From positions 46,752,432 through 46,816,431 of the forward strand of contig CM067346.1 in the NCBI GenBank assembly GCA_034190875.2: a DNA stretch of 64,000 nt. Reading direction: 5' to 3'. A program made the position numbers and the translations under genes. Position 1 is the first letter of the stretch. Each line of letters opens with the position of its first letter. Shown here one piece after another: positions 12,371-28,430 of the stretch. This stretch comes from Urechis unicinctus. Its lineage: Eukaryota; Annelida; Polychaeta; Xenopneusta; Urechidae. The notes under the pieces were generated by a model that worked only from the letters and a program-made list of their open reading frames with translations, was not told the origin of the DNA and did not search any database.

Positions 12371-14135
12371 ACACAATGGCCCAATTTAATTTGTAAAATG
12401 TTCTTAAGTATGGAGTCAAATGAGCTTCCTTGACGGATGGCGTATTCATTTGATTCATAAGATAACGGATGTCATGTTTAGCACAGCACTTTATAGTCAA
12501 TCACAGCCGTCACAATGTATATTTTCGGCTGGGGTATTTTTTGTTGCATTTCTGCAGGTCTAGTATTGCCCGAAGAGGCATTTTTGAACTCAATTTGGGC
12601 AGACTCATGCAATTCTTACAAAACAGCAGTGAACCATTGTAACATTGTAAAAACAACTGAAGGGATTTGTACAATGAACAGGGTTATTTTATTGCTAGTT
12701 TTGACAATACTCAAATAACATAACCGGGTTGAGGTAGGAGAGAAGGCGAGACATCGCTGAGCATCACCATTCAGATTTGTAGCGAACTGTGGTCATTTCG
12801 AAAAGGACACGATTCTTCGCGTTTTATTGCTATTACTCTACCTAGCATAGCGCAACTATAAAATTCGGGAAAAAAACGGCTTATGTTTAAGATTTTCCAA
12901 CATTTTAAACGGTATGGAGAAGCAAAGCCTATTTTCCTTTGTGGGTTAATGAGCTCGCGTTAAGAAATATTTCGTAGGCATTCAATGTGATTGTGATATG
13001 ATCATCCTATGGAAACCACGTTATTTATCGTGGCTAATTCGGTTCATTATAAGAACATCCTGAGAATGAAGGGGTACATCCCAGTATCATAACTAGTCCT
13101 GAGTAACTTGTGAATAAGTGGGTGGTTACACGATTTCCGCCAAACTCTCCTTTCTCAGTCGTATCATCCAGCTGCATCATTCCCATGTTCCACATAGTAC
13201 ACTATTGCTCTCGGGCGTGTCAATATTTAAGCGATTATGCATATAACATTTCAATCATGTCTATACTACGTTACCATATCATTAATTACCATACTTCGTG
13301 AAGATGAGCCATATGAATGATTCCTATCAGTAATAATGGGCGAATAACATGCCTATGATAGTTAAAAGATAATTTGTAAAATATATTAGATCTTCCCGCA
13401 TTCTTTGAAGGCAACAGCTTATTGACAAATTTATAATTATTCAGTTTTTTTCCATTGAATTGTGAATAAACCTTGAGGTGTAAAGCTATGCATTGTGATT
13501 TACTCCCATCATTGCTTATTCTAATATTCCACTTCATGGGATCTCAAGATAACATATTAACACTACTGCATTGCATGCTATGAGTTACCTGCGGAGTGTA
13601 GATAAATGGCAGTTTCGGATTGGAATCTAGATTAGAGAATGATTAACATACTGACGTTGAACTCGAACATAACTGCTTCAGGCGCAGAAATGTATCAATC
13701 GTGACCTTGGTTTTGACAAATAGATTTGCACTAGGCGAGTCTTAACGGTAGCATCGAAATTAACTTTTTGATGCGATGTGAAAACATGGGATGCATCACA
13801 GGGCACCACACCTGACGAGAAACATTAAATAGATAGAATGAGGAAAAACGTTCAAAGGCAATCGCAATTGGTGCATTTTACTGCAAGTAACTTTTTATAC
13901 TTATCTTTGTATGTCGGATGAGACAATGAATCGTACGAATGGTTTGTCGGGTACTTATTGGTTATGGATTGTGATTGAATTTTCGATAAAAGCAACATCA
14001 TGCCTAAGCTGATAGCTGATTGGCCCGCAAAAGAACCCGCCATAGTTGCCGTCTTTACCAATGCAACGCGTTGATTCCGCTCGAGCCGGCGAGGAACGTC
14101 AACCACAAATAGGCAAGTGTCTGCGTTTGGCAACG

Positions 14136-14138
<3 letters not shown>
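12371..14138. other. Unassigned sequence in the right arm
   Basis: No gene or recognised element was found. It occupies the place that corresponds to 2,586-3,600 on the left, but the two do not align by eye. A minus-strand open frame at 14,133-13,852 covers a somewhat GC-richer stretch (about 14,020-14,110). I see no family motif in it and do not call it. Confidence 0.35.
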
Positions 14139-17800
<3,662 letters not shown>

Positions 17801-17956
17801 ATAACACACACACGCACAAACACACTACACACACACACACTAACACACACACACATACACACACAAACAAATATTTGTAATTATATATATATATGTATTC
17901 ACACATGAATTTATAATTATGCACATATACACACACACATATAACACTATATACAC

Positions 17957-17990
<34 letters not shown>

Positions 17991-18058
17991 CACACATAGA
18001 TAATATATATATATATATATTATATATCTATATATATATAGATATATATATATATATA

Positions 18059-18092
<34 letters not shown>
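17801..18092. repeat. CA then TA microsatellite closing the right arm
   Basis: CA repeats (about 17,801-17,870) give way to mixed CA/TA and then nearly pure TA (to 18,092). This is the mirror image of the TA-then-GT order at 1-245. Open frames through it are low complexity. Confidence 0.95.
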
Positions 18093-18096
<4 letters not shown>

Positions 18097-20482
18097 AACG
18101 AATATTTAGAAAGTGAGAGCCTCTTAATAGCCAGTATCACAACTTCACTGGTGAAACAATTTGTACAGTTTGGTGGGAGGTTCGGGTAACTGCAGCCGTG
18201 GAGCCTATCATAATATCGATATGTTGCGATTTCAGTGAATTATATGGCATACTAGGTATTAGGGTAGGGTTATGGTAAGGATTAGAGAAAGTCACGACGG
18301 GGATGGGGTTGCGGCATGCGAGTATTAGGGAATTTCATTATGAACAGCCTCGATATGCTGAGTAACCGCGCCTAATATACACTAATTTACATCAATTCCG
18401 GATCATTTACAACTACTCTGCAAGAAATGCAGGGTAGTAAAATATTAATATTTACTTATGGTAACACATTTATGCAGAAATCCCATTCAGCTCTATCGGT
18501 ATTTGCTCAACCTACACCCTTATCTCATGGTACCACCTGTTATCCTGCCAGTCATATCAAAAAGGTGGTGCGCTGGTAATGGCGCTAGCAAATACCTTTT
18601 TTATAGCAATGTGGGGCCGCTTTGGTATCAGTCTAATTTCTAAATAATATCACATCGTTGCGACGGAAGAGAAAATTTAGGCATCGATGGTTGGTGCAAA
18701 ATATATCTGCATTGAATAACGATGTGGTATGATAATATTACTGACAACCACAAACATCACCTCATTCTCCGAGGACGGCAACATGCGTTCACAATAATGC
18801 ACAAAGAAAATAACTAATGAAGCCAATAGACGCTGCAGTTCAGCGTATAGGTGTATATATTGCGCCGAATAATTTCTATATGATCACCTCAAACGCCATA
18901 GTTGTACAACGTGATGAAACAACATTATCTTAAGAACTGAATTTATTGCACAGAGCACAAACATGTGCACTATCCCTTAGTTGAACAAAGCATTAGAATA
19001 AACGCTGAAGTTCAATCTGTGCACCGCATTTAGGCTGCAGAGGGTATCAAGATTTACACATTGCCTAATTTATCAATGTGATGAAATGTGAAATATAACT
19101 CAGAATATCAAACTTCTTGTTATGGTCATTCGGTCACAGTTGTTAAGTTGCAGTACAAAGATCATTAACGCCATTATTTAATGATAATGCCCCATATCCC
19201 GCATCATGTCACTTTTGGTGTTACAAGGCAAGATGATGCGAAGTTATAGGTGTTTTCTATCGGTAAGATGACGAGGGGGCTCATGAATTATTCATCAGAC
19301 TGTACGTACTATAAAACACCTGATTGATTTGATGTCGCATCATACAAATTGATTAATATAAAGATCGGACTACTTATGGCGCTAAAGCATGGGCCGTGCA
19401 AGCCACATTTGGTATCAATAATCATCATTCATGCTTAATGTGCCTTTCCCGCGGCTGGCTATCCGCGTTAGAACATCAAAGACTTTTATCCTGTCATTAT
19501 ATGCCCACGTAGAGGAGTGTGTGCCGCCACCGCAAAATCTATGGCTACTTCGTCTACAGTCAAGCTGACATAAATACCATAGGATTGAATGCAAACAATT
19601 CCTAACTAACTATTTCACCATTTGCCAGCAATGTCAACAAAGGCACATGACTTCCGCGGTGTACTTTTACCAATAAACAGGTGCATATATAAGAGTAACT
19701 GCTTACGAATATATGTCATAGGGGATCTAAACCAGTTGTGTGTTGTTCAATACTGCCACATCCTATGCACCAGATCCTCCGCACAAGGCGAATAACACAC
19801 ATATATATGTTATTTTTATAGGGCTGTTTGACATTCCAAAGACCAAGTTAATGTTTATCAATGATTTGCAAGTTAACGAAAGCTTTATCTGCATCGATCG
19901 TTGATGCAGCCACTTCGACCAATGGATGCTATGTGATGCTTGATGATGAGATCTGCACTTAATCGATGATGCACAAGATTACAGTAGGATTCGCGGTGGT
20001 GTAGCCTGATGTCCATACTAAATAACAGTCGTTTCTCGTGTCAATACTGGCAATATCCTCCGCATATCTCAAGTGTTTGACATGCATGGTATAGCAAATA
20101 TATTCTAATCTGTAGTATCACTGTTTTTACAATAATAAGTAACTGATGTTTCAAACGAACTACATTGATCTCTCAAGGTTACCGTACTTGTATTATTGCT
20201 CCATTATTCATGTTTACATAATCCCGGAGCTTACAAACGCGTGATTGGGCATTCTTTCATGGGCCAGTTACAACAGGGGGCTCAAGCGATGTCTCATTGG
20301 CACATTCTTGGAAACCCAGTGTTCCTTCCATGTCTCGTAGTTCGACCGAACAACAACACCTTGAATTACCAAACCTTATTCTTAGTAGAAAACATTATTT
20401 CGAGAGAGTTAGATGAAATCAGATTTCACAATTCCGCTATAATACGTAACCACCAAATAGCTATTCGTTGGTGATTACAATA
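18093..20482. other. Unassigned non-coding stretch
   Basis: No gene, RNA or clear repeat was recognised. All open frames are shorter than about 100 codons and lack motifs. Parts may be very old relatives of other blocks in the window, but no convincing alignment was found by eye. Confidence 0.35.
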
Positions 20483-20960
20483 CTGATGATGATGATGACG
20501 ATGGTGGTGATGTCGACGATGATGATGATGAATATGATGATGATGATTATGATGACCTTGTTATTTCTAATACTAAGTAGATAGTAGAACATTCTATGCA
20601 CGCAGCATGTTATTAAAGCTTGTGCATTTATGAATCAATCAAGGCAAAATAAATCTTCCTGTATATGTATGCGACTATTGAAGCATTATACGAGGTATTA
20701 TTTAAGCTTTAATAAGCAATAATCCTGTTAAACAAAATACCCCATTAATTATACCGCAGCACTTTGTTATGCATTGTGATTGCTAACTATTACTTATACC
20801 TTGAATCATAACCAGCTCATCGTACTTCACTGTTCCTACCATCAAGTTTAACGTTATCCTCTTTGCGACCATGTCACTCATGGCTGTTGACGGGGATTTG
20901 TTTTACCAATAACTCACTTGACGATTCACGAGCCATACATTAACCCAACATCATCATCAC

Positions 20961-21003
<43 letters not shown>

Positions 21004-21052
21004 TTCATCTTCATCATCATAATAATCATCATTTTCATCATCAAGATCATTA
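20483..21052. repeat. Facing GAT and ATC trinucleotide arrays
   Basis: An imperfect GAT array (20,483-20,553) and an ATC array (20,950-21,052) lie about 400 bases apart. They are reverse complements of each other. Both have interruptions (GAC/GGT on one side, TTC/ACC on the other). The intervening 400 bases and the flanks do not show clear inverted homology. The pair could still form a hairpin, but common origin is not shown. Confidence 0.85.
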
Positions 21053-21599
21053 TTGTTCATATATTTCCTACAAAGCACACTGTAATGCGAACTGATGAAT
21101 AACAGCTGTGACGTTACTCCATCACGTTGGTTACAATATAACCTGGCACTGACAGTCAGATGCGATACAAGTCGATTAAGAATGTCTTAAATGTCACAAA
21201 GGCACTTACTGTGGCGCCATACGCCGCCTGAGCTACGCATTTATTTGGCGTTTTCTGATTAAGTTTACACATGTAATCAAATTATGATTCATAATTCAAA
21301 CCACTAAGTTACTTTCTGGGACGTGACTTGCTAACTAAATGCTTCATTTAGCATAAACTGTGACGACTTAACACACCTTGTTTCCAATGACTGCCAAACA
21401 AGCTCGGAATGTTTGTTGCTGCTTGTCACATAAAGCGCATTATGTAATCCTGTGACATTGTTAGTCGTACCATGATTACAGTACCGACAACAGGAAAATG
21501 TACTACAATCGATATTGCTTGAGGCGGCGGCAATACTTGTTTGAATCATTCACAGTACAGCTACTTTAATCATATTAATATCCTTGAGTATCGCTATGG

Positions 21600-22300
21600 G
21601 ACCTTCAACCAAAGCTAGCACTTTAGACGATCTATACCTGTGACGCTATATATAAATTTTCTCATTAAAACCTCTGTCTGAACTGAATCTAATGACGCCT
21701 ACAGAGAGCTGTTATGTTGTTATAAGGGTCCTTAGTCAATTTGACTCAAGGTCTTCCTCGCGGAGCTTATTACAGCAATGTTGGTATGACGCACATCGTG
21801 GGATACTAGGCACGAATAAGTTCCTCGCCAGTACGATCATCATCAATGCATGGATTATAAACCCTAGGTATAGATAGTAACGTCAATGGGTAGCTTTCTA
21901 TGACTATGCGTTATTATATTGCGCATGTTATTAGCTGTCTTTGAATATATGCAAGTTAATATCAACGCATGCCAGGCACAACATTTTTTACCTGCTTCAT
22001 TATTTCATTAGTCTGACAGATATTTGTCAGAAGTTGTATGCTTAAGTTGCGATCATGCAATACGTAAGATCAAAATGTGATAGGTTTACAATGCATAGCT
22101 TAGACAAAATCTAGCCGAAAACAACCACACAGATATTGCGCTAGAAAACCAACACTGTTTGTTTTTTTACAACTACTGGATTTGTTGCTTGGCCGGCAGT
22201 CAATTAGGAGAATGCATTGCTTCTCTGGTAAATAGTTACCTTTTGCTCTCCTTCGGGATGTAAGTGACTTGATTTCCTGGAATAGGCGTAACAATTTCGT
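21600..22300 (+). repeat. Direct-repeat block, copy 1
   Basis: This matches 22,840-23,520 collinearly. Shared landmarks are the ACGATCTATAC stretch near 21,630, CTACAGAGAGCTGTTAT near 21,700, GACTCAAGGTC at 21,743, TAAGTTCCTCGCCAG near 21,818, and later CAGTTAGGA/CAATTAGGA near 22,200. The offset at the 21,741 landmark is 1,232 bases. The block is non-coding: open frames in the two copies are not conserved end to end. Confidence 0.8.
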
Positions 22301-22839
22301 AAACCTTGCACACTCATACCTAAAACAGTACCATTGACACCCATATGTGCTAACTAACTAACATACTAATATTATAACGTAAACTAATCAAGCTCTTTTT
22401 CAAGGACACAAAGTTCATTTGCAGTGACTTGCTTCAGACGATATAACTATTCACTGTACAAGAAGAATGGCACACAAACAATTAAATGGAATCATGTCAA
22501 ATAATACTGCACCTTTGACAAACAGTTGTGTGAATGATGTGAAGAAGCCACCAAACATATTTTTATCATCGCATATATTGGTGCACACCAGGGTGTGAGA
22601 ACGCTCTTTAATTGAATTGGTAACCATGATTCGTAATTACTAGAACCATTAACGTCAAAATAGTTTTCCTATGTGCAATGGCAAACATCACCGTCTCCGA
22701 TGCGTTTCGCGGTATAATCCACCTGCATTCATAACTAACATGAAGGAATTATATTCGAATTCAAGTGAGGCTTTATTAAATCTTAGAATCTGGTGCAATA
22801 CATAGCTGTTAATACTCCTGAGCAGCGCAAACTTTATTC

Positions 22840-23520
22840 CATCCAAAGCCTCGCTTCGACGATCTATACTTTAGACGCTACATATAGATGTCCTCGACAA
22901 TATCTCTGTCAAAACCTAAGCCAATATCGCCTACAGAGAGCTGTTATACTCTTATAGAGGTCCTCAGTCCATTTTACTCAAGGTCTGCGTCGTGGAGTTT
23001 ATTACAGCAATTTTGGTATGATACCCAGGCAAAGGAGTGTGGCGACTTTACCTATTTACATTATATGAGACACAATTTGCTTTATGTATTTGATCGTGAT
23101 TGTATCATCGTGGGCTATTAGGTATGAATAAGTTCCTCGCCAGCACGTACATCATCACTGCAGGGATCATTAACCCTGGGGGTAGAAAGCAACATCAAGG
23201 GGTAACTTTCTCTGCCTTTAAGTTAGCATTAGTCAACTAAAATATGCCAATTAATATCAACGCATTGAAGGCACACAATCTGCATTTATGTGCAGATTTG
23301 TCCTGCCAGTGCTACGGTCACCTTTTATTTGTAAGCTGTTATGCCTAATTTACTATACTAGGTACGATTGCATATACTAGATACACATCCTAAAGCTTAG
23401 TCATAAATCTTACCAAAAACAATAGATATCCTTGTTGTACATTTGTTGGCTTTGTCGATTGGCGGACAATCAGTTAGGATAATGTGTTTCTCCTATATTA
23501 TATAGTCATCTGATCCCTCA
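22840..23520 (+). repeat. Direct-repeat block, copy 2
   Basis: The landmarks of copy 1 recur in the same order. They include CTACAGAGAGCTGTTAT near 22,930, TTTACTCAAGGTC near 22,973, TAAGTTCCTCGCCAG near 23,129 and CAATTAATATCAACGCATT near 23,250. It has an extra stretch of about 70 bases (near 23,026-23,100) not present in copy 1. The level of divergence suggests an old duplication. Confidence 0.8.
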
Positions 23521-24139
23521 ACCCACAGTCGTCTACTAGTAATTGGTTCAGAGTGTTGTCTTTTCAGAAAGCACATGGGGCTGTTTATGAGATTGGTTAG
23601 ATCTGAATATAAGCAAGAGTATAGTATTGCATGTGTCAAGAGTTGAAATCAGCGACCAAGCAATATATCCTAGGTTGGGTCGAGCGAAATTTGTTCTGGA
23701 GAGCTAATTGGTGTCTTGAAGACATGCGCAACATGTTAGAAAGAAAAAACGCCGTTAAATTGTTCATGATATTAAAAAAGAGAAAGCGTTTTTCCCCAAA
23801 CCGGAAGAGATAGGCTTATGCGATTCGCGCCGCCTAATACAAGCTCAGATTTGTTTTGGTGTTATTGGCCATTCGGTTTTATCGACAAAAAACCCATGCA
23901 CAATTGGTAAGCATATCCGAGTACCATCGACCGCCATTTCGCATAAATATTGTTATGGTCATTGCACAGCGTTGCTAGCCGTTGATATCTTCCTTGAGTG
24001 GAATAACCACTCTCCAGTGGCGCAGTTGGCGCTCTGAGAAATCGATGGTATGACATTCGCTCTGCGGCTATGAGCCCCTTAATTGCATATGTATAGAATC
24101 ATCAGCTATTTGTACGAGCATGACATTTGATGGGATTAT

Positions 24140-24400
24140 TTATTTATTGCTTGAAGAATGATCAATGGCTTCCGTGAGTTGTATGACCTGTATCTCGAAT
24201 ATCGGAAGTACCCTATGTCTGATCCCAACCTACTTTGGCGCGAGAAAACGGTCGTTCGTAAAATTTACTCAAGACTTGTGTCGTGAGGTTTATTGTGGCA
24301 GTTTTGTTAAGGCAGAGAATGTGAGAGGTAAACCCTATTTTGCCAATGTTGTTGTGTCAAATGTGGTTGCATTTTCATAATAGTCCCATAACGTAAATGT
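24140..24400 (+). repeat. Possible third copy of the direct-repeat block
   Basis: Around 24,260-24,310 there is a match to 22,970-23,018 (TTTACTCAAG, then GTCGTG, GTTTATT, CAGTTTTG). It lies 1,291 bases after the equivalent point in copy 2, which agrees with a tandem period of about 1.25 kb. The flanks are much weaker, so this copy is tentative. Confidence 0.45.
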
Positions 24401-25879
24401 ACCTTGCGTTTTTTCAATTTATTCTCCTTCATCAATGCCCAAATGATGGCTTAGGTTTAGAAGGTAAAACCGAAGGGATGTAGACCAATTTGTTATCAGA
24501 TTGGGTGATGAAGCATATTATTGTTTACATCAATAACTGCCAATAAATCGATAACACCAGACAAACCATTCGTGCGATTCCTTCCTTGTTATGAGCTGTA
24601 TCCACCCGACAGAGGTCGATGAAAATGTTACTGGTGGCTAGATGAACTCATTGGGGTGGCTTTTGTATAGATATAATCTCTCAACACATTTATTCCTCAA
24701 TGTGTCTATTTGACTTTCCTCATCTAGTGCATGGTCTAACTTTGTCTAAGAATATAATCGATAGTAGCGTTGCGACTCGCCTTGTGTAAAATTCTGACTT
24801 GATCAACTGCATAGTTTGATGCTTTGCTAGATTCCATACGTTGTTAAAACCAATGCCGCGATCAACAAATTACTGTCCCCCTCGAGGACGCTATATTTGA
24901 CTATGAGACAAGCATGACATTCATTTTGATCTTCTAGGTTTATTCGGGATTTTTGCACCAAAACTGAATGACTATATATAATTTATTGCGAGCTTACATA
25001 AACGAAGTTGATATCTCCATCGTATTTATAGGGGCTCAATGACATGCATTATGATATCAGTCGTGTAATAATACATCGCTTTTTGATACATTACATAATG
25101 GCAATTAACACAAATAATCACGTCTTCTCCTTTCAAATTAATTAACGTCATGCTCGCTCAATCGACTTAGTCATGCTTAGAATGCAATTGCGACATTTGA
25201 TGGATTTGCACTGCTGTGTGCAAATATGTGCAGATTAATATTTGAAAATGGTGTTTGCGAAAATTATGGTATGACAATAGTGATTTCAAAGATAGCATCA
25301 GGGTAAGATCGTAAACGTTGCATTAAATAACCTGTGAAGTATTTATAGCGCATTAGCTGTTTAGCCGGCGGCTTGATTTGCTCTGCGTAGCATCTACGAT
25401 ACATAGAGTTTGGGTTTGCGCTTTAACATTTGGTGTTGAATCAACGGGTAAAAGTCGAAAACGCAGCTCTTCATACTAAGCATGCCGAATGTGGCTTCTA
25501 ATAGCAATGCTGCAGGCTACAAATGCGCCGCGATGCCAAACCTTCTCTCTAGCTCCAAGCCGGTAATGTGATTGTCGAATAATGCCTTGACTAGCATATT
25601 GAGCCGAAATGAAAGTGTCACATTGTTCTGTGGATCTCTGCTGTTGCGTATACGACGATATCACACTGATCATTATACACATGATATATAGAACAATGCC
25701 GATGGTTGTGGCAAAATGACTCATTAGCGCCTGATTGGTTGTATTACAAGGACTTTCATTCCATATCGAAATGGATGTTAATGCTCCTCATTGTTATCAA
25801 CAACACTGATGTGCTTGGGTGAGTTAATGTCGTTGCTTCATTTTGATAAAATAATTCACGTAGAGGGTTTTTCGATACG
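24401..25879. other. Unassigned non-coding stretch
   Basis: I see nothing recognisable here. The longest open frame (82 codons, minus strand, 25,724-25,476) has no identifiable motif. Confidence 0.35.
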
Positions 25880-26340
25880 ATATTTTTGTGCGGAACAATT
25901 GTTGGTCACCAACGAACAAAAATAAGGATATCACATCAAACCAAAGATGCGATCAAGTGAAGGAGGCAGAACCCGTTGTTATATGGCTGCGGTCAAGGTC
26001 GACACAGCGCAGTTTACTGCAGAATTGCTTCATTTGCATGGCTTAAAGGGATACTTAATTAATATTATTACACCAGTGGTCTGTATACACAACATAACAA
26101 CAAAGGTGTGCACGGAACCGTTAAACTACTTAACCTATCCTTGTTTAGAATTCAAAACGAAATCGAAGAGCAGAACGGTTTGAATCGCCCTCTTCCATTA
26201 CACGAGAAGTGTCACCCGCATTACCATCAAATCCAATAGATATATCTACCATATGCAATTTATTAACGAATCAGCGTTTCACCATGAAGGGAATGCGGCG
26301 GGTGGGGGTGAGCAATCTGTTTTAGACGGCGCTTTGTGCC
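25880..26340 (+). repeat. Dispersed copy of the inner-arm repeat
   Basis: This is a diverged direct copy of about 3,980-4,480. Landmarks are GGAGGCAG (25,961), TATATGGCTGC then TCAAGGTCG (about 25,980-26,000), TTCATTTGCATGGC, AACTACTTAACCTATCCTTG (about 26,124-26,145), and GTCACCCGCATTACCATCAA against the matching stretch near 4,350. A 121-codon open frame at 26,253-26,618 begins inside the repeat and has no counterpart in the other copies, so it is taken as chance. Confidence 0.75.
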
Positions 26341-28199
26341 AAGTGGGTCTCAACATTCACAGCAATCCTCATTTACCACCGCGATATAACAGCCTTGTTT
26401 GCGAGGACCTTAAACACATTTCATTTTCATCTCATAAAGGCGGTAAAAGTAAATTCAACCCTATATCTGCTGTTGCTAGTATTTGGGTGAATCAGCCATC
26501 CTGGCAAATAACATTGATTAATTTACATTTGCTGTTTTGTACGACGCCATCAAAAATACGTTCCGTTCGACATCCAGGAAATTGTAACTTTTGCCATGTA
26601 GCTCTGTTCAGACCCTGATCGATCATTCATTTGATGAGCAACCTCACACAGTAATTGTTTGCTTGAGTGTGGATAAGTTATCGTAACCTCTTTAACATAC
26701 AGACTCTAATACAGTAATTACGTTCTCCTGACACTAATGGGTTAAGTAACAAACATACTAACATTATTAGGTAATCTTATCTTGCCACCAGCTCTTTCCA
26801 CGGACACATCTACATTTACAGACATTTGCATTTGACGTTCACGAGACAATTTTTACGATATTTTCCGCATATTATTGCAACGGGGATACTTCTATTAAGC
26901 TAATGCTGATTATGTGATGCGCATTCATATTTAGAAACATCAAACAAAATTAAACTCAATAATGTATATTTACCTTGTGAAGGGTTAGCAGACAATGCAT
27001 GGCACTGCTCAGAGTCATTGTTCTGTGTGTTACCCCGAATTGACAGCAAGATTCCCATTTGTCACTGATGTCATTGAGTCGAAGGGTTATATCCACTGGG
27101 TATAGGTGCGGACTCAGGGTTACGGTTTTGTGCTCTTTATTCGAATAACATTTTCTTTTATTCATACTTGCAAATGCCAAAACTGCAACTCAGATTTAAT
27201 CATTCTAGTTGGGTAGTGACAGATGAAGGAGAGTTTTGATATCAATATTTTTGCCAATGAAGCACATTTATCAAAACAGCAAAGTATTGCCTCAAACCAC
27301 ATCGCTTTCGAGGCAAAGCGGTAAAGCTTGACTGCGTAATCGGTTTACCCAATCGTATCTTTGTATTTTAGAGCGGAAAAGGATTTTGAGATTTCATTTG
27401 TGAAAGGCGTATAGAATTATTGCTACTAGGCCGAATGATATGATGTTTCACTCATCTCTGGCAGAACATCGCCCATATGAATCAAGTGATCACGTGACAT
27501 TGGCCAACGTCCGCAATGAAGTGCTGGAGTAATAGCGATAATAGGTACCTAGATAGCAACTGATGACCTTTTGTTGTTTGAGCTAATTAGGCATGATAAT
27601 ATGTGCGTCAATATGTAGACACTTTTCTTAGAAAAGCATTTTTGAACACATCCTGGTCATGGTTACAATGTGTTTACATGTAAAAATGCACATACATAAC
27701 AATTTAGTCGTTAACATTCATTCGTGTAATCACGGGCATGGAAGTGCATGTCAAAAAGCCTTTTCTTGTATGTATATCATCTACGACCAAAAAAAAATTC
27801 CCAAGCATTTCCGTGAGAAGCTTAATTCATTTGAAAAATTGATGGATCATCATAATTACAGATTTGAAAAATTGATGGATCATCGAGACCCTGTCAATCA
27901 AGGAGTGAGAGAGACACAATAATGCAACCATTTGTATTTGAAAGTTTATTAATGTTGTGTAACCTATTGAAATGCCGTAGGATTTGTGGGGACCTGCAAG
28001 ATCTGCCTGCCAATTGTTATTGTATATGATCCCCTGATTAGAAAATAGTTCTAGTGTGTGCATTAAATGACATGCTAGGTCGTGGATAATTTGTTATATC
28101 CAATGTTATCATCATCAACCTATGCAATTACGTGCCTGATGTCTCATGTAGGTTCATTGTATATGTTTAATCTAGAAATACAAATGGTCATTGGGTTTT
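26341..28199. other. Unassigned non-coding stretch with a short tandem doublet
   Basis: No gene was recognised. A doublet of a sequence beginning TTTGAAAAATTGATGGATCATC lies at about 27,830-27,885, with about 33 bases between the starts of the two copies. Confidence 0.4.
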
Positions 28200-28430
28200 C
28201 GTGAATGAGAATATATTATTGCGGAACCTATTCGGTCAATTATAATCTAAATCGCCTGAAGCCTCATCCAAGCAGAAACAGTGTTGTTATGTTGCTGTGG
28301 CCAAGGTCGACACTGTCAAGTCAATTGCACTGTCAATCCCACATGTATGGAATGAACGCCTACTTAATCTATCGTATTTCAGATGTGATTTATGCTCAGA
28401 TTTCGTTACCGAAAACATAAAAAGGACGTT
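28200..28430 (+). repeat. Short dispersed copy of the inner-arm repeat
   Basis: This matches about 4,020-4,200. Landmarks are GTTGTTATGTTGCTGTGGCC then AAGGTCGACAC (28,283-28,314), ACGCCTACTTAATCTAT (near 28,358) and GATTTATGCTCAGAT (near 28,388). It is closer to the copy at 25,980 in some positions (AAGGTCGACAC) and to the arm copies in others (TGATYTATGCTC). It is the most degraded of the four copies. Confidence 0.65.

Noticed and set aside
13852..14133. 93-codon minus-strand open frame in a GC-richer patch
   Set aside because: No recognisable domain, no conserved counterpart in the left arm, and it runs into a TA tract.
26253..26618. 121-codon plus-strand open frame, the longest outside microsatellites
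   Set aside because: It starts inside a dispersed repeat whose other copies do not keep the frame, and no motif is visible.
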